Shown here: piece by piece, positions 26,168 to 34,782 of the stretch
Position numbering within the stretch: the stretch's first letter is position 1
Layout of the letters: every line of letters starts with the position of its first letter
Source: Roseicyclus sp.
Lineage (GTDB): Bacteria; Pseudomonadota; Alphaproteobacteria; Rhodobacterales; Rhodobacteraceae
DNA length: 64,000 nucleotides
NCBI RefSeq assembly: GCF_018402035.1
Contig: NZ_JAGYJN010000007.1
Span: 1 to 64,000 of the forward strand
Direction of reading: 5' to 3'
Made by a program: the position numbers and the translations under genes
The notes under the pieces: model-generated
Seen by the model: the letters and a program-made list of their open reading frames with translations, nothing else
What the model was told of the DNA's origin: nothing
Databases searched by the model: none

Positions 26168-26464
26168 GTGCCTGATCATATTGCCTTTATCTTGCGTCAC
26201 GGCCTGATCGGCTTTGCCTTGGCACTGATCTTTGTCGCGATGCTCTTGGCCTTTGATGTGGCGGGGCTTTGGCATCTTGTCACCCATACCGCCGATGGGC
26301 CGATTGCCGTGATCATGCTGGTGGTGTTTTTCACCATCACCTTTGGCGCGGTGCAGATCGGCTATCAGATCATGATGCTGGGCGAAGATGACGATGATGA
26401 TGATGACCAAGGCGGCCTGCGCCAGCCGATCCCGATCCGGCTCAGCGATACCGACCGCCGCTAG
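26168..26464 (+). CDS. Small membrane protein of unknown function
   Basis: 98 residues from GTG 26168. Two transmembrane helices (LIGFALALIFVAMLLAF and AVIMLVVFFTITFGAVQIG) are followed by a strongly acidic run (GEDDDDDDDQ) and a short basic-polar tail. No family recognised. A strong terminator follows 20 bases after the stop, so the antiporter and this gene may form one transcription unit. Confidence 0.65.
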   Translation: MPDHIAFILRHGLIGFALALIFVAMLLAFDVAGLWHLVTHTADGPIAVIMLVVFFTITFGAVQIGYQIMMLGEDDDDDDDQGGLRQPIPIRLSDTDRR

Positions 26465-26482
26465 GCATTGTCCCCAAAACAC

Positions 26483-26513
26483 AAACGCCGCCCCCAAGGG
26501 GGCGGCGTTTTGA
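26483..26513 (+). terminator. Strong intrinsic terminator
   Basis: AAACGCCGCCCCC and GGGGGCGGCGTTTT form a 12-base-pair stem with an AA turn and T run. It closes the unit ending with the small membrane protein gene. Confidence 0.85.
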
Positions 26514-26759
26514 TGTGGCGGGGACCGCAGCAACCGTGGAGGCGTGAATTCCCGAGGACCTGTATGTACAGGTGGGCGCCAGGTAACCGGACCAGGATCC
26601 AGACAGAGCCAGCCCCCTCGGAAATGCTTAAGGCCACCGGAATTTTGCCACAGGCACGTGAAGAGCAGACCCGCCACCCTTCACATAGGCGCGCGCGGAT
26701 GCGCTGGCAAGTGGCGCGCCGCCCTTGTCATTGTTCGCGCAATGTTCCAGCTTGCACCC

Positions 26760-27224
26760 ATGTCCGCCCCCGATCCCCATGCCGCACCCCTTGCCCCCGG
26801 CCAGCTCTTGGCGCGCGGTGTCTGTCGCCATCTGCGCGGCCATGACTTTGTCACGCTGGCAGAATTCACCCCCGAACGCGGTAAGCGGCTCGATGTCATG
26901 GCGCTTGGCCCCAAGGGAGAGCTTTGGGTGATCGAATGTAAATCAAGCCGCGCCGATTTCACCTCGGACAGCAAATGGGGCGGCTATCTGGAATGGGGGG
27001 ATCGCTATTTCTGGGCGGTGGATGCGGATTTCCCGACCGATCTTTTGCCCGAGGGCACGGGGCTGATCATCGCCGATGCCTATGATGCCGCGATCATCCG
27101 CATGGGGCCTGAGGTCAAACTTGCGTCGGCCCGGCGGCGCGCTGTGATCCATCGCTTTGCCCGCCACGCGGCCCTGCGCCTGCAGGGTTTGCGCGATCCG
27201 GGTGCAGGCTTCGACGCGTTTTAG
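26760..27224 (+). CDS. mmcB: MmcB family DNA repair protein
   Basis: 154 residues from ATG 26760 (ATG 26742 is also in frame). The core TPERGKRLDVMALGPKGELWVIECKSSRADF carries a PD-(D/E)XK-like D ... ExK set (key residues LDVMAL and IECKSS), then WGDRYFWAVDADFP. MmcB takes part in a mutagenesis-related mismatch/damage response in Caulobacter. Its stop overlaps the convergent small gene by 4 bases. Confidence 0.85.
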   Translation: MSAPDPHAAPLAPGQLLARGVCRHLRGHDFVTLAEFTPERGKRLDVMALGPKGELWVIECKSSRADFTSDSKWGGYLEWGDRYFWAVDADFPTDLLPEGTGLIIADAYDAAIIRMGPEVKLASARRRAVIHRFARHAALRLQGLRDPGAGFDAF

Positions 27225-27418
27225 CGCTTTTGCTTGGCCATATTGCGCGCAAGCGCTGCGGCGGCGCGCAGCTCCTCGGCGATTTCTTCGGCCTCTTCGG
27301 GTTCGAAATCCAACGGCAGGTCAACACCCTCACCCTCGACATAGATGCGCACCATGCCAAGCGTCGTTGGCCCGATCTGCAAATTCGCCGCGATCTCGCT
27401 TTCCTTGTTGATGCCCAT
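27221..27418 (-). CDS. Small DUF6324-like protein
   Basis: 65 residues (MGINKESEIAANLQIG...), with a pattern LGMVRIYVEGEGVDLPLDF followed by an acidic then Ala-rich helix (EPEEAEEIAEELRAAAALA). The size and sequence fit a small Rhodobacterales-specific family whose role is unknown. The ATG at 27418 has GGAGGG upstream on the minus strand. Confidence 0.65.
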   Translation of the reverse strand: MGINKESEIAANLQIGPTTLGMVRIYVEGEGVDLPLDFEPEEAEEIAEELRAAAALARNMAKQKR

Positions 27419-27532
27419 CGCCGTTCCCTCCAAGCTTGACGCCGGGGTAGCGACAGACAGCGGCCAGTGCAAGCGATCAGCAGGCCAAGACCCCTTGCAA
27501 TCGCGCCGACCCTTGGCTATCCCACCCCTCGT

Positions 27533-27609
27533 GCCGGCGTAGCTCAGTTGGTTAGAGCGCCTGATTGTGGATCAGGAGGTCCCCCGTTCAAGCCGGGGCG
27601 CTGGTACCA
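27533..27609 (+). tRNA. tRNA-His (anticodon GTG)
   Basis: A 77-base cloverleaf including encoded CCA. Anticodon stem CCTGA/TCAGG surrounds TTGTGGA; T stem is CCCCG/CGGGG. The acceptor GCCGGCG pairs with CGCTGGT (two G-U pairs), giving discriminator A73. No G-1 needs to be encoded, matching the known alphaproteobacterial tRNA-His type. Its 3' half is the left attachment site of a large integrative element. Confidence 0.95.
27564..27609 (+). other. attL core (46 bp, 3' half of tRNA-His)
   Basis: From ATTGTGG in the anticodon loop to the terminal CCA. Identical to 52424-52469. Confidence 0.9.
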
Positions 27610-27929
27610 ATACTTTCAATAACATACAAGAATTTGGTCGGCTGGGCACTTGCTGCTGGGTTCCAAGTGGGTTCCAAAAACCGTCGGCTAAGGTTTGCCT
27701 TGCAGGGCTCGTTCAATCGACTCTTCTCTCAGTAGGGCACTACTATTGGAATCAGCCATGTCCAGAGGGGTTACTTGCCCCTCTCGTTATCCAAGTCAGA
27801 TCGTTCACGCAGGGGGCACCCCCCTAATTTAGCCCCCCTGCGCGTCAGAAACGCCCTTGTTTGATAGGTCCGCAAAAAATTCGTTGGGTAATTTCGTTTG
27901 TCAGCTGCGGCAGAGATCAAAGTTTTGGG
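27610..27929. other. Left end of the element, no gene seen
   Basis: Holds a candidate integrase arm site (27658-27679) and two hairpins: AGAGGGG/CCCCTCT at 27763-27783 and GCAGGGGG/CCCCCTGC at 27808-27840. No open frame here looks coding. Confidence 0.5.
27658..27679 (+). repeat. Candidate integrase arm-type site, left
   Basis: GGGTTCCAAGTGGGTTCCAA followed by AA, itself two GGGTTCCA units. It matches 52286-52307 at 19 of 22 positions, in the same orientation. In the circular form the two would lie on either side of the 46-bp core. Confidence 0.5.
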
Positions 27930-28085
27930 CACCAAGCGCCTTGCCCAGTGACCACGACGCGGCGCAACCAGATCGAGATCATGGCGGGTCGGTTGAAGAA
28001 CCGGCGGCGCATTGCCACCCGCTATGACAGAAACCCAAATATTTTCCTGTCCGATACAGCCCCCGCAGCGGTCAGTGTGCTCTAG
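27930..28085 (+). pseudogene. IS5-family transposase C-terminal remnant
   Basis: The frame reads NQIEIMAGRLKNRRRIATRYDRNPNIFL, which is the end of IS5-type DDE transposases (normally EIMFGRLKDWRRIATRYDR). The key part is GRLKNRRRIATRYDR. The tail after it is scrambled and nothing of the N-terminal part remains. Confidence 0.75.
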
Positions 28086-28260
28086 TTTTAAGGATCAATC
28101 CCCTCCAAGCCGCGACTAAGGGAACTCTCAGAGATCGCCCCATTTGCCTAAAAAGTCGCGCGGAGCGGAAAGAAGTGATGGTTTCGTGCCGCGACAGTGC
28201 GGTTCCCAGATTGGAGAGGTGAAAAACGGGCGGCACCATTGTGACGCCTGCTTGCGATGC

Positions 28261-28953
28261 TCACAGAACCTTTACCGTCAGATTGCCCACACCTGCGACA
28301 TGGCCTTCCATCATATCTCCGCGCACGATGGGTCCTACACCTGCAGGCGTGCCCGTCATGATCGCATCGCCTTCGACCAGTTCAAAGTAGCGCGACAGGA
28401 TCGAGATCATTTCCGGCACCTTCCAGAGCATCTGGTTCAGATCGCCCTCCTGCCGGATCTCGCCATTCACCTTGAGCCAGATCGCGCCCTGATCGGGGTG
28501 GCCGATCTTGGATGCGGGCACAAGCGGCGTGCAAGGGGCGGATTGGTCGAAGGATTTGCCGACTTCCCAGGGGCGGCCGAGCTTCTTGGCCTCGCCCTGC
28601 AGATCGCGCCGCGTCATGTCGAGGCCGACGCCATAGCCATAGACATGCTCGAGCGCCTTTTCGACGAGGATGTTCCGCCCGCCCTTGTGGAGCGCCACGA
28701 CCAGTTCGATCTCGTGATGCACATCGCTGGTTTCGGTCGGGTAGGGGAAATCGCCAAAGACGATGTTGTCGGGGCTTTTCTTGAAGAAAAACGGCGGTTC
28801 CTTGTCCGGGTCGTGGCCCATCTCGACGGCATGGGCGGCGTAGTTGCGGCCGATGCAATAGACGCGGCGCACGGGAAAGGTGTTGTCCGAGCCTTCGATC
28901 GAAAAACGCGTGACCGCGGCGGGGGCGAAAAGGTCTTTGGGGGTCGTTGTCAT
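28261..28953 (-). CDS. FAH family hydrolase, fumarylpyruvate hydrolase-like
   Basis: 230 residues: RVYCIGRNYAAHAVEMGHDP near residue 30, HHEIELVVAL (metal-binding glutamates) near residue 80, GYGVGLDMTRRDLQ (aspartate ligand), and TGTPAGVGPI near the end. This set is typical of fumarylpyruvate/acylpyruvate hydrolases of the gentisate and related pathways. AAGGAAG lies 7 bases before the ATG. Upstream on the same strand is the FAH/permease chimera, so a once larger catabolic operon is likely. Confidence 0.88.
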   Translation of the reverse strand: MTTTPKDLFAPAAVTRFSIEGSDNTFPVRRVYCIGRNYAAHAVEMGHDPDKEPPFFFKKSPDNIVFGDFPYPTETSDVHHEIELVVALHKGGRNILVEKALEHVYGYGVGLDMTRRDLQGEAKKLGRPWEVGKSFDQSAPCTPLVPASKIGHPDQGAIWLKVNGEIRQEGDLNQMLWKVPEMISILSRYFELVEGDAIMTGTPAGVGPIVRGDMMEGHVAGVGNLTVKVL

Positions 28954-29023
28954 TCCACTCTTCCTTGGAGTTTTGGTCGTTTGGAGGCCTGATGCCCTGC
29001 CTTTGCAGACAGGGCAACAGCCT

Positions 29024-29527
29024 TCAGCTGTCGGTCAAGGTGCTGGATTTGTGCCAGAACACGAAACGGCGCTGGGTCCAGACCACGGCCATGAAGATCA
29101 CGAGCCCGATGATGCTGAGATAGATGATCAGCGCAAACACCCGCGCGGTATCGAGATTGGAGGCGGGCGCATCGGGCAGAACCATGGTGTCGCCCTGTCC
29201 GATCACGGCGTTCGAGACCTTGTGAAAGGCGTTGATCGGCGGCGGTTCGGGCAGGGTGCCGTCTTCCATGTAGTTGGTTGCCATGCACACGATGTTGCGC
29301 GGACGCGGTAGCGGCGCGCGGATGCGGATTGAGGTCAGCGGCACGCCAGCGGCGGTTTTCACATGCGCCTCAATCCGGGCGCGGTAGCTGTCGAACTGCG
29401 CGATCAGCGCTGCCATCAGATCTTCGCGCATTAGATGCGGTAGGTCGGTCAGCAGGGCCGTCACATTGACGCCCTCATCGCCCCGCAGCACGAAAACTTC
29501 GTGGTCATTGCCGTAAAACAGCCGCAT
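29024..29527 (-). pseudogene. Chimera: FAH N-terminal part fused to ABC permease C-terminus
   Basis: 168 codons from ATG 29527, open throughout. Residues 1-~123 are the start of an FAH-family enzyme (MRLFYGNDHEVFVLRG ... IVCMATNYMEDGTLPEPPP ... DTMVLPDAPAS). From NLDTARVFALIIYLSIIG the sequence becomes the last transmembrane helix and tail of a TauC/SsuC-type ABC permease (QRRFVFWHKS). The junction lies near 29157. A deletion joining two same-strand genes explains it. The product lacks the FAH active site and most of the permease, so it is probably non-functional though uninterrupted. Confidence 0.8.
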
Positions 29528-29582
29528 GCATTTCCCCCCCTTGCCGACCGAAGCCATGATTCTATCTTGCTTTTTTCATAGA

Positions 29583-29598
29583 ATTGTCGATTATTTTG
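29583..29598. promoter_or_regulatory. Candidate GntR operator in divergent region
   Basis: ATTGTCGATTATTTTG; its reverse complement CAAAATAATCGACAAT closely matches the site upstream of the FAH gene at 39953. It contains the TNRTCGAYNA pattern, a compact form of the FadR-type TNGT..ACNA operator. It lies between the chimera gene and a GntR gene that diverge. Confidence 0.45.
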
Positions 29599-29633
29599 TA
29601 AACGGCAAACTATTTTCGAAAAATTTGCTGTGA

Positions 29634-29654
29634 GCCTCGACTTGTCGAGGCTTT
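29634..29654 (+). promoter_or_regulatory. Perfect hairpin in divergent region
   Basis: GCCTCGAC, TT, GTCGAGGC, then TTT. It could be a terminator or a dyad operator; its centre also contains TCGACTTGTCGA. Confidence 0.45.
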
Positions 29655-29804
29655 GCCTCCGAAACCGCCGCTTGGCGAGCTAAGGAAACGTGTAGGAATA
29701 AGGGGCTTTTCCGCTGTATTCATGCGGACTTGCCTGATCGGGGCGGATGGCTTAGGTGCGAGCCGTTCTGCCGATTAGGGCATGGCGGTCATCGGGATCA
29801 GGAT

Positions 29805-30485
29805 ATGTCTGACAAGGCACAATCGCTTGGAATTTCGGTCTTTCACGAGATCAAGCGCGATATCTTGATGGCCATTCTGCCGCCTTGCCAGAAGCTCGGG
29901 CTGAAGATGCTATCGGATCGTTATAACTGCGGCAACTCGCCGATCCGTGAAGCGCTCAATCAATTAACGGTCGAAGGCTGGGTACAGCGTATTGATAAGC
30001 GAGGTTTTTTTGTAGCCGATGCCTCGGCAGCCGATTTTGACGACATCTTGCGAAACCGCTGTCTGCTCGAAGGTGAGGCACTGCGCCGATCAATTGAACT
30101 TGGTGATCAGCAGTGGGAAGAACAAGTTCTCGTGGCTCATTTTCGTATGAACGCTTTGGACCGCGACGCCGATGATCAGCCCGGCAGCGCCGTCTCGGCC
30201 TGGGAAGTGGCCCATCGCAATTTTCATCAGGCGTTAATCTCGGCTTGCGGGTCGCGTATCCTGCTCGAAAACTGTGCTCGGCTCTATGAATTGAACATCC
30301 GTTACCGCGTCTTGGCGCGGCGTAGGTCACGTATCGTGCGTAACGTCGTTAATGAGCATGACGCTATAAAAGATCTCGCGCTCATGCGGGATTCAGCTGG
30401 TGCAGTCGATATGCTAGTAAAACACTACGTCGCGACCGGTGAGTTCCTATTTCCTACCGCCCCCCCCTCCGATAAGGCAGGTTAA
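29805..30485 (+). CDS. GntR family regulator, FCD type
   Basis: 226 residues from ATG 29805. The winged-helix domain reads LSDRYNCGNSPIREALNQL then VEGWVQRIDKRGFFVA (residues ~38-75), and the FCD effector domain follows with histidines in AHRNFHQALISACG and the basic-rich end. It is closely similar to the GntR gene at 33981-34721, so the two are probably paralogues. It likely controls the divergent FAH genes in response to a carboxylate. Confidence 0.88.
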   Translation: MSDKAQSLGISVFHEIKRDILMAILPPCQKLGLKMLSDRYNCGNSPIREALNQLTVEGWVQRIDKRGFFVADASAADFDDILRNRCLLEGEALRRSIELGDQQWEEQVLVAHFRMNALDRDADDQPGSAVSAWEVAHRNFHQALISACGSRILLENCARLYELNIRYRVLARRRSRIVRNVVNEHDAIKDLALMRDSAGAVDMLVKHYVATGEFLFPTAPPSDKAG

Positions 30486-30654
30486 CGGTAGTGATAAGGC
30501 ATCCATAGGTTTGTCGCCTGGCATAGGAACATTCATTCCATTCGATCGTGACACGGTCTTTAGATGCGCAGCGCCGCTATTTGCCTTTACCTTGACCACG
30601 CCGACTGAGACGCGCCTATTGTTCTAGACGCTTGCTTTGTTCAGTTTTTGCTGT

Positions 30655-30880
30655 CTGAATTCGAAGTCAAAAGGCGCTGGATCGACAACACCTTCATCGA
30701 CCGCTTTTGCGGGCTCTGGCGTAAGAGTGCGCCTACCTGCACGCTTGGGAGACCCAACCGCAGGCAAAGGTAGATGTCGGCCGCTGGATCGCTTTTACAC
30801 TCATCAGCGGCATCAAACCGCCCATGTCGGACAGCCGCCTGCATTGGTCCAGTTGGGTGCATTCGAAACCGACCAGGTGA
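30655..30880 (+). pseudogene. IS3-family transposase OrfB C-terminal remnant
   Basis: Across two frameshifts the sequence reads RRWIDNTFIDRF, then YLHAWETQPQAKVDVGRWIAF, then FYTHQRHQTAHVGQPPALV up to a stop at 30878. These are the last third of an IS3-type integrase core. At 31016-31066 the sequence resembles an IS3 terminus (AAGCTTAAATCAATTAGAAA). The stretch 30486-30654 before it shows no gene. Confidence 0.75.
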
Positions 30881-31071
30881 AGGCATTATCAGAAGATGAT
30901 CACACTCCTGAACGGGCCAGAACGGCCCAACATAATTCGATCCAGCCCCGGCTGAGCCTGCATAGTTGTCCTGCCGGACAGCAGCTCTCGTATCCCGCGA
31001 AAGCCAAGGTTCATTCTAAGAGAAGCTTAAATCAATTAGAAAGCTGTCCGACAGTTGGGGAGCGGCTCAAC

Positions 31072-31998
31072 CTATTTGTAAACAGCCGCCGGCGTTTCGA
31101 AGAAAGATTGCAAGATGTGATACACCGTCATGTAGTTCTTTTGCTGGATCGAGGCGTGTGAAATCCCCTGCATCACCGAAAACTGCTTGTCAGGGTGGGG
31201 CAACGCCTTGAAGAAGGCCAACAGATCATCGATCCCCGCGATGCCGTCATATTCCCCGCGCATTACCAGCGTAGGCATGGTCAGGCGGCTGGGGTCGGTC
31301 ACTGGAAGATTGGCGCACATATCTAGGTAAGTGCCGGTCGGAACGCTGTCATCCAGCGCCACAATGGCCTCGGCAAAGGCTTCAATCACCTTGTCCTCAG
31401 CGCAGCCGGGATGGTCGCGATTGAAAATCGACCAGACGAAATCGCGGTCGATAGGGCGGCGTTCGCCTGTTTGCCAGCGCGCAAGGTTTTGGGCGCGCTG
31501 TGCCAATGTCGGGCTTCCCTCGCCTGTCCAAACCATCGCATCAAGAGCCAACCGCGCCACCCGCTCGGGCTTGCGCTCGGCGAAATTCGCGGCCCTGAGC
31601 GCGCCTGAAGAAATCCCGTAAACCAGGAAGGCGCTCACGCCTGTTTCCGCCATGATGTAATCGGTGGCAGCAATCAGGTCATCGCCGCCGGCCGCGATAT
31701 TGGCGGTCACGGAGGGGTCTTTGTCAGAGCGGCCATACCCCTCCATGTCGACACACCAAGTGTCGTAGCCTTGGGAAACGAACCAATCCATCGCCGAGGA
31801 ATAGGGCCGCCCCGGCACCTGAAGATCAAAGGTTGGCGTCGAAGCCATGGATGATCCATGCACGAACAGCACCGTTCCCTTGGGCGTCCCCACTGGCACC
31901 TTTTTCTGCCACAGGAACAGGGTGACATCGCCCTTTTTTGTCCAGTGCTCGGTTCCGGAATAGCTCTTTTCGGGCATAACGGGGGTAACCATGGTCAT
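31072..31998 (-). CDS. Alpha/beta hydrolase
   Basis: 308 residues. FVHGSSMAS near residue 48 gives the oxyanion region, VYGISSGALRAA near residue 125 the nucleophile elbow, MRGEYDGIAGIDDL the acid, and GISHASIQQ near residue 290 the histidine. No signal peptide. It sits between an IS3 remnant and two aldo/keto reductase genes on the same strand. A carboxyl-ester or carbon-carbon bond hydrolase of the catabolic block is likely; substrate unknown. Confidence 0.82.
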   Translation of the reverse strand: MTMVTPVMPEKSYSGTEHWTKKGDVTLFLWQKKVPVGTPKGTVLFVHGSSMASTPTFDLQVPGRPYSSAMDWFVSQGYDTWCVDMEGYGRSDKDPSVTANIAAGGDDLIAATDYIMAETGVSAFLVYGISSGALRAANFAERKPERVARLALDAMVWTGEGSPTLAQRAQNLARWQTGERRPIDRDFVWSIFNRDHPGCAEDKVIEAFAEAIVALDDSVPTGTYLDMCANLPVTDPSRLTMPTLVMRGEYDGIAGIDDLLAFFKALPHPDKQFSVMQGISHASIQQKNYMTVYHILQSFFETPAAVYK

Positions 31999-32018
31999 CC
32001 TTTCGTATGGGCGGGCCG

Positions 32019-33020
32019 TTACAGGCCCATTTTTGCAAGTTGGAATTCGGGGTAACGCAGGCCCGCCGCCACTCCGGGGGAAAAGGCGGCGGACAGGCGG
32101 GCGATATCGGACGCGGTCAGATACACAGCGCGCGCTGCAAGGTTTTCTTCAAGCCAACGGCGGCGTTTCGTGCCGGGGATCGGTACAAGCCCATCCCATT
32201 GCGCCAAAAGCCATGCCAGCGCCACCTGCCCATTGCTGACGCCATGGGCCGCTGCGATTTCGGCAAGCGGTTCCAACAGCGCCAGATTCTGTTCGAAATT
32301 CCCTGCTTGAAAGCGCGGATGGGCGTGGCGGCGGTCGGTCGGGATCAGATCGTCGCGGCTCGCGAAGGCGCCGGTCAGAAACCCGCGCCCCAAGGGGCTA
32401 TAAGGCACCAGCCCAACCCCCAACTCCCTGAGAAGCGGCAAGATCGCCGCCTCAGCATCACGGGTCCAGAGCGAATATTCCATCTGCACTGCAGACAGCG
32501 GGTGGGTATCATGGGCACGCCGGATGGTGTCCGGCCCCGCTTCGCACAGGCCGATGAAACGGATCTTACCTGCCTCGACCAGCCGCGCCATGGCGCCGAC
32601 CGTATCTTCGATCGCCACATCAGGGTCGATCCGGTGGACATAGTAAAGATCGATCACATCAACGCCCAAGCGCCTGAGACTGGCCTCACAGGCTTGCGGT
32701 ATGTAATCGGGATGACCGTTGGTGCCGCCGCGTTCGCCGTTCGGGCCGCGGATGTTGCCGAATTTGGATGCGATCACCAGACCATCGCGCATGCCCAGGA
32801 TTGCACCTGCGATCAGCTCTTCGTTGCGGCCCGCGCCATAGGCGTCGGACGTGTCAAAAAGCGTCACGCCCATCTCGATGGCACGCTGGATAGTGGCCAC
32901 CGATTCCACATCATCGGGCAGGCCATAATCCGACGTCATGCCCGAGCAGCCCAGCCCAAGCGTCGAAACCTGCAAGCCCTGCGACCCCAGCGCGCGATAG
33001 TCCATCGCCGCCACTGTCAC
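32019..33020 (-). CDS. Aldo/keto reductase (first of a tandem pair)
   Basis: 333 residues with the full AKR set: [25 protein letters not shown] (catalytic D and Y), VIASKFGN (catalytic K), YYVHRIDP (catalytic H), VQMEYSLW and [14 protein letters not shown] (NADP site). The pattern is that of the AKR13-type (yeast YakC-like) reductases. Overlaps its upstream paralogue by 4 bases (33017-33020), so the two are translationally coupled. Confidence 0.92.
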   Translation of the reverse strand: MTVAAMDYRALGSQGLQVSTLGLGCSGMTSDYGLPDDVESVATIQRAIEMGVTLFDTSDAYGAGRNEELIAGAILGMRDGLVIASKFGNIRGPNGERGGTNGHPDYIPQACEASLRRLGVDVIDLYYVHRIDPDVAIEDTVGAMARLVEAGKIRFIGLCEAGPDTIRRAHDTHPLSAVQMEYSLWTRDAEAAILPLLRELGVGLVPYSPLGRGFLTGAFASRDDLIPTDRRHAHPRFQAGNFEQNLALLEPLAEIAAAHGVSNGQVALAWLLAQWDGLVPIPGTKRRRWLEENLAARAVYLTASDIARLSAAFSPGVAAGLRYPEFQLAKMGL

Positions 33021-33994
33021 AAGTTCACGCGCTTCATCTGGCCCGCCGGATAGCGGGTGCCCGCCCCAGCCCCTTCGCGGAAAATCCGATCCAGCGTGGC
33101 AAGTGTAGAAACCGAGGGAATGATGTCGAGCGCGGCGGTGTTTTCCTCCAGCCAGCGACGGCGTCGGGTGCCGGGGATGGGCAGGATGTCATCGCCTTGG
33201 GCCAAAAGCCACGCCAGCGCCAGTTGGGCCGGGGTGCATCCTTCGTGATGGGCGAGTGCTCTGAGTTCTTCCACCAGCGCTACATTGTGCGCAAGGTTTT
33301 CCGGCTCAAAGCGGGGATGGTCGCGGCGGCGGTCATCCTCGGCCATGTCCGCAAGCGTGCCGATGGTGCCAGTCAATAGACCACGCCCCAGCGGCGCATA
33401 GGCAACAAAACCGATCCCAAGCGCGCGGCAAGTGGGCAGGTGTTCGGCCTCAACCCCACGATACCAAAGCGAGTATTCGGTCTGAAGCGCGGTGATCGGA
33501 TGGGTCGCATGGGCGCGTCGCAACGTCTGGGCCGATGCCTCCGACAGCCCCAGATGCAAGATTTTGCCCTCAGCCTTGAGGTCGGCCATAGCACCGATCG
33601 TGTCTTCGATGGGCACCGTTGGGTCGATACGATGAATGTAATACAAATCGATCCGGTCCGTACCGAAGCGCTTGAGACTGGCTTCGCAGGCTTCGCGCAC
33701 ATATTCGGGCCGCCCGTTCACATCGCGGCGACCATCGGGATAGCGAATGTTGCCGAATTTTGTAGCCAGAACAGCCCCATCGCGCCGCCCGGCAAGCGCC
33801 CGGCCCACCAGCATCTCGTTCTTGCCGTCGTTATAGGCATCGGCGGTGTCGATCATTGTAACACCCAGATCAAGGGCGCGGTGGATCGTTGCCACAGCCT
33901 CATCGGGATCGGGTGCGCCATAGATCGGGGTCATGCTCATGCAACCCAAGCCGACCGCAGACACCTCGAGAGAACCAATTTTACGCAATTTCAT
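33017..33994 (-). CDS. Aldo/keto reductase (second of a tandem pair)
   Basis: 325 residues from ATG 33994. Same motifs as its neighbour: [58 protein letters not shown]. The two proteins are recognisably paralogous over their full length, but differ enough to suggest an old duplication or separate recruitment. Its start overlaps the end of a GntR gene by 14 bases, so regulator and reductases form one unit. Confidence 0.92.
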   Translation of the reverse strand: MKLRKIGSLEVSAVGLGCMSMTPIYGAPDPDEAVATIHRALDLGVTMIDTADAYNDGKNEMLVGRALAGRRDGAVLATKFGNIRYPDGRRDVNGRPEYVREACEASLKRFGTDRIDLYYIHRIDPTVPIEDTIGAMADLKAEGKILHLGLSEASAQTLRRAHATHPITALQTEYSLWYRGVEAEHLPTCRALGIGFVAYAPLGRGLLTGTIGTLADMAEDDRRRDHPRFEPENLAHNVALVEELRALAHHEGCTPAQLALAWLLAQGDDILPIPGTRRRRWLEENTAALDIIPSVSTLATLDRIFREGAGAGTRYPAGQMKRVNL

Positions 33995-34721
33995 GGGACA
34001 TACCTTTGGTGTTCTGAAAAATATGGGACATATCAAGACCTAGACCGGCCGGCACAATCGTAGCCGCCAGCACAGCGTCGCCTGTTTGTCGGTAATGATC
34101 GATCAGCGCTTGCGCCGCGCCTTGGGGGGATCGCTCCAATGCCAGATCGCACAGCTTTTTATGCTCGGCCTCGACCGACCGGGCCGAGCCCTGAACCGTA
34201 CGGGCGAAAAAGCGATAGCGGTTGTTCAAGTCGTGCAATCTTTCGCAGGTTTCCAGCAATATCCGCGAAGGGCAGGCCGACAAAAGCGCCATATGAAAGC
34301 GTTTATGCGCTGCTTCCCAATCGGGATTAGGCTGCCGCAATCCATCTTTGCCCTGTGTGTCGCGCTTAAGGTTGCTGAGCCGAAAATGTGCGATCAGCAC
34401 GCGCTCTTCCCATTCGGCATCACCCAAGGCGATGGATTGCCTCAGCGCCTCGCTTTCCATGAAGCCACGGTTGAACAAGATATCTGCGAAATCATGCGCT
34501 GAGATTCCCGCTACGAAAAATCCGCGCCGATCGATACGCTCGACCAGCCCTTCCGAGGCCAGCCGCGTCAGCGCCTCGCGCACAGGAGAGGCGCCACAGG
34601 CGTATAGTCCGCTCAACAGTTTGAGCGAGAGCTTTTCACCGGGTTTTAGCCGCGCGGTCAGAATGTCGCTACGAATGGTTTCCACGAGGGAAATACCAAT
34701 AGATTGCGTTGCGCTGGCCAT
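33981..34721 (-). CDS. GntR family regulator, FCD type
   Basis: 246 residues from ATG 34721; an upstream in-frame extension is antisense to the next gene and is rejected. The winged helix ([23 protein letters not shown], key stretch [11 protein letters not shown]) and FCD domain ([20 protein letters not shown]) are intact. Strong resemblance to the regulator at 29805. The tail ENDS in an unusual stretch ([13 protein letters not shown]). It heads the aldo/keto reductase unit and lies after the terminator of the transporter operon. Confidence 0.88.
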   Translation of the reverse strand: MASATQSIGISLVETIRSDILTARLKPGEKLSLKLLSGLYACGASPVREALTRLASEGLVERIDRRGFFVAGISAHDFADILFNRGFMESEALRQSIALGDAEWEERVLIAHFRLSNLKRDTQGKDGLRQPNPDWEAAHKRFHMALLSACPSRILLETCERLHDLNNRYRFFARTVQGSARSVEAEHKKLCDLALERSPQGAAQALIDHYRQTGDAVLAATIVPAGLGLDMSHIFQNTKGMSHEIA

Positions 34722-34740
34722 GAGGCTCCTTTGATTAGGG

Positions 34741-34767
34741 AAACCGGCGACACAGGGTCGCCGGTTT
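34741..34767 (-). terminator. Terminator at the end of the transporter operon
   Basis: AAACCGGCGAC pairs with GTCGCCGGTTT around a five-base loop, an 11-base-pair perfect stem. It lies between the binding-protein gene and the GntR gene on the minus strand. Confidence 0.7.
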
Positions 34768-34782
34768 GCTGTTATGCCTATG

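Noticed and set aside
25196-26677. 493-codon minus-strand frame across the antiporter
   Set aside because: Antisense to a membrane protein with both CaCA repeats; the His/Gln/Asp-rich product is a shadow artefact and it runs through a strong terminator.
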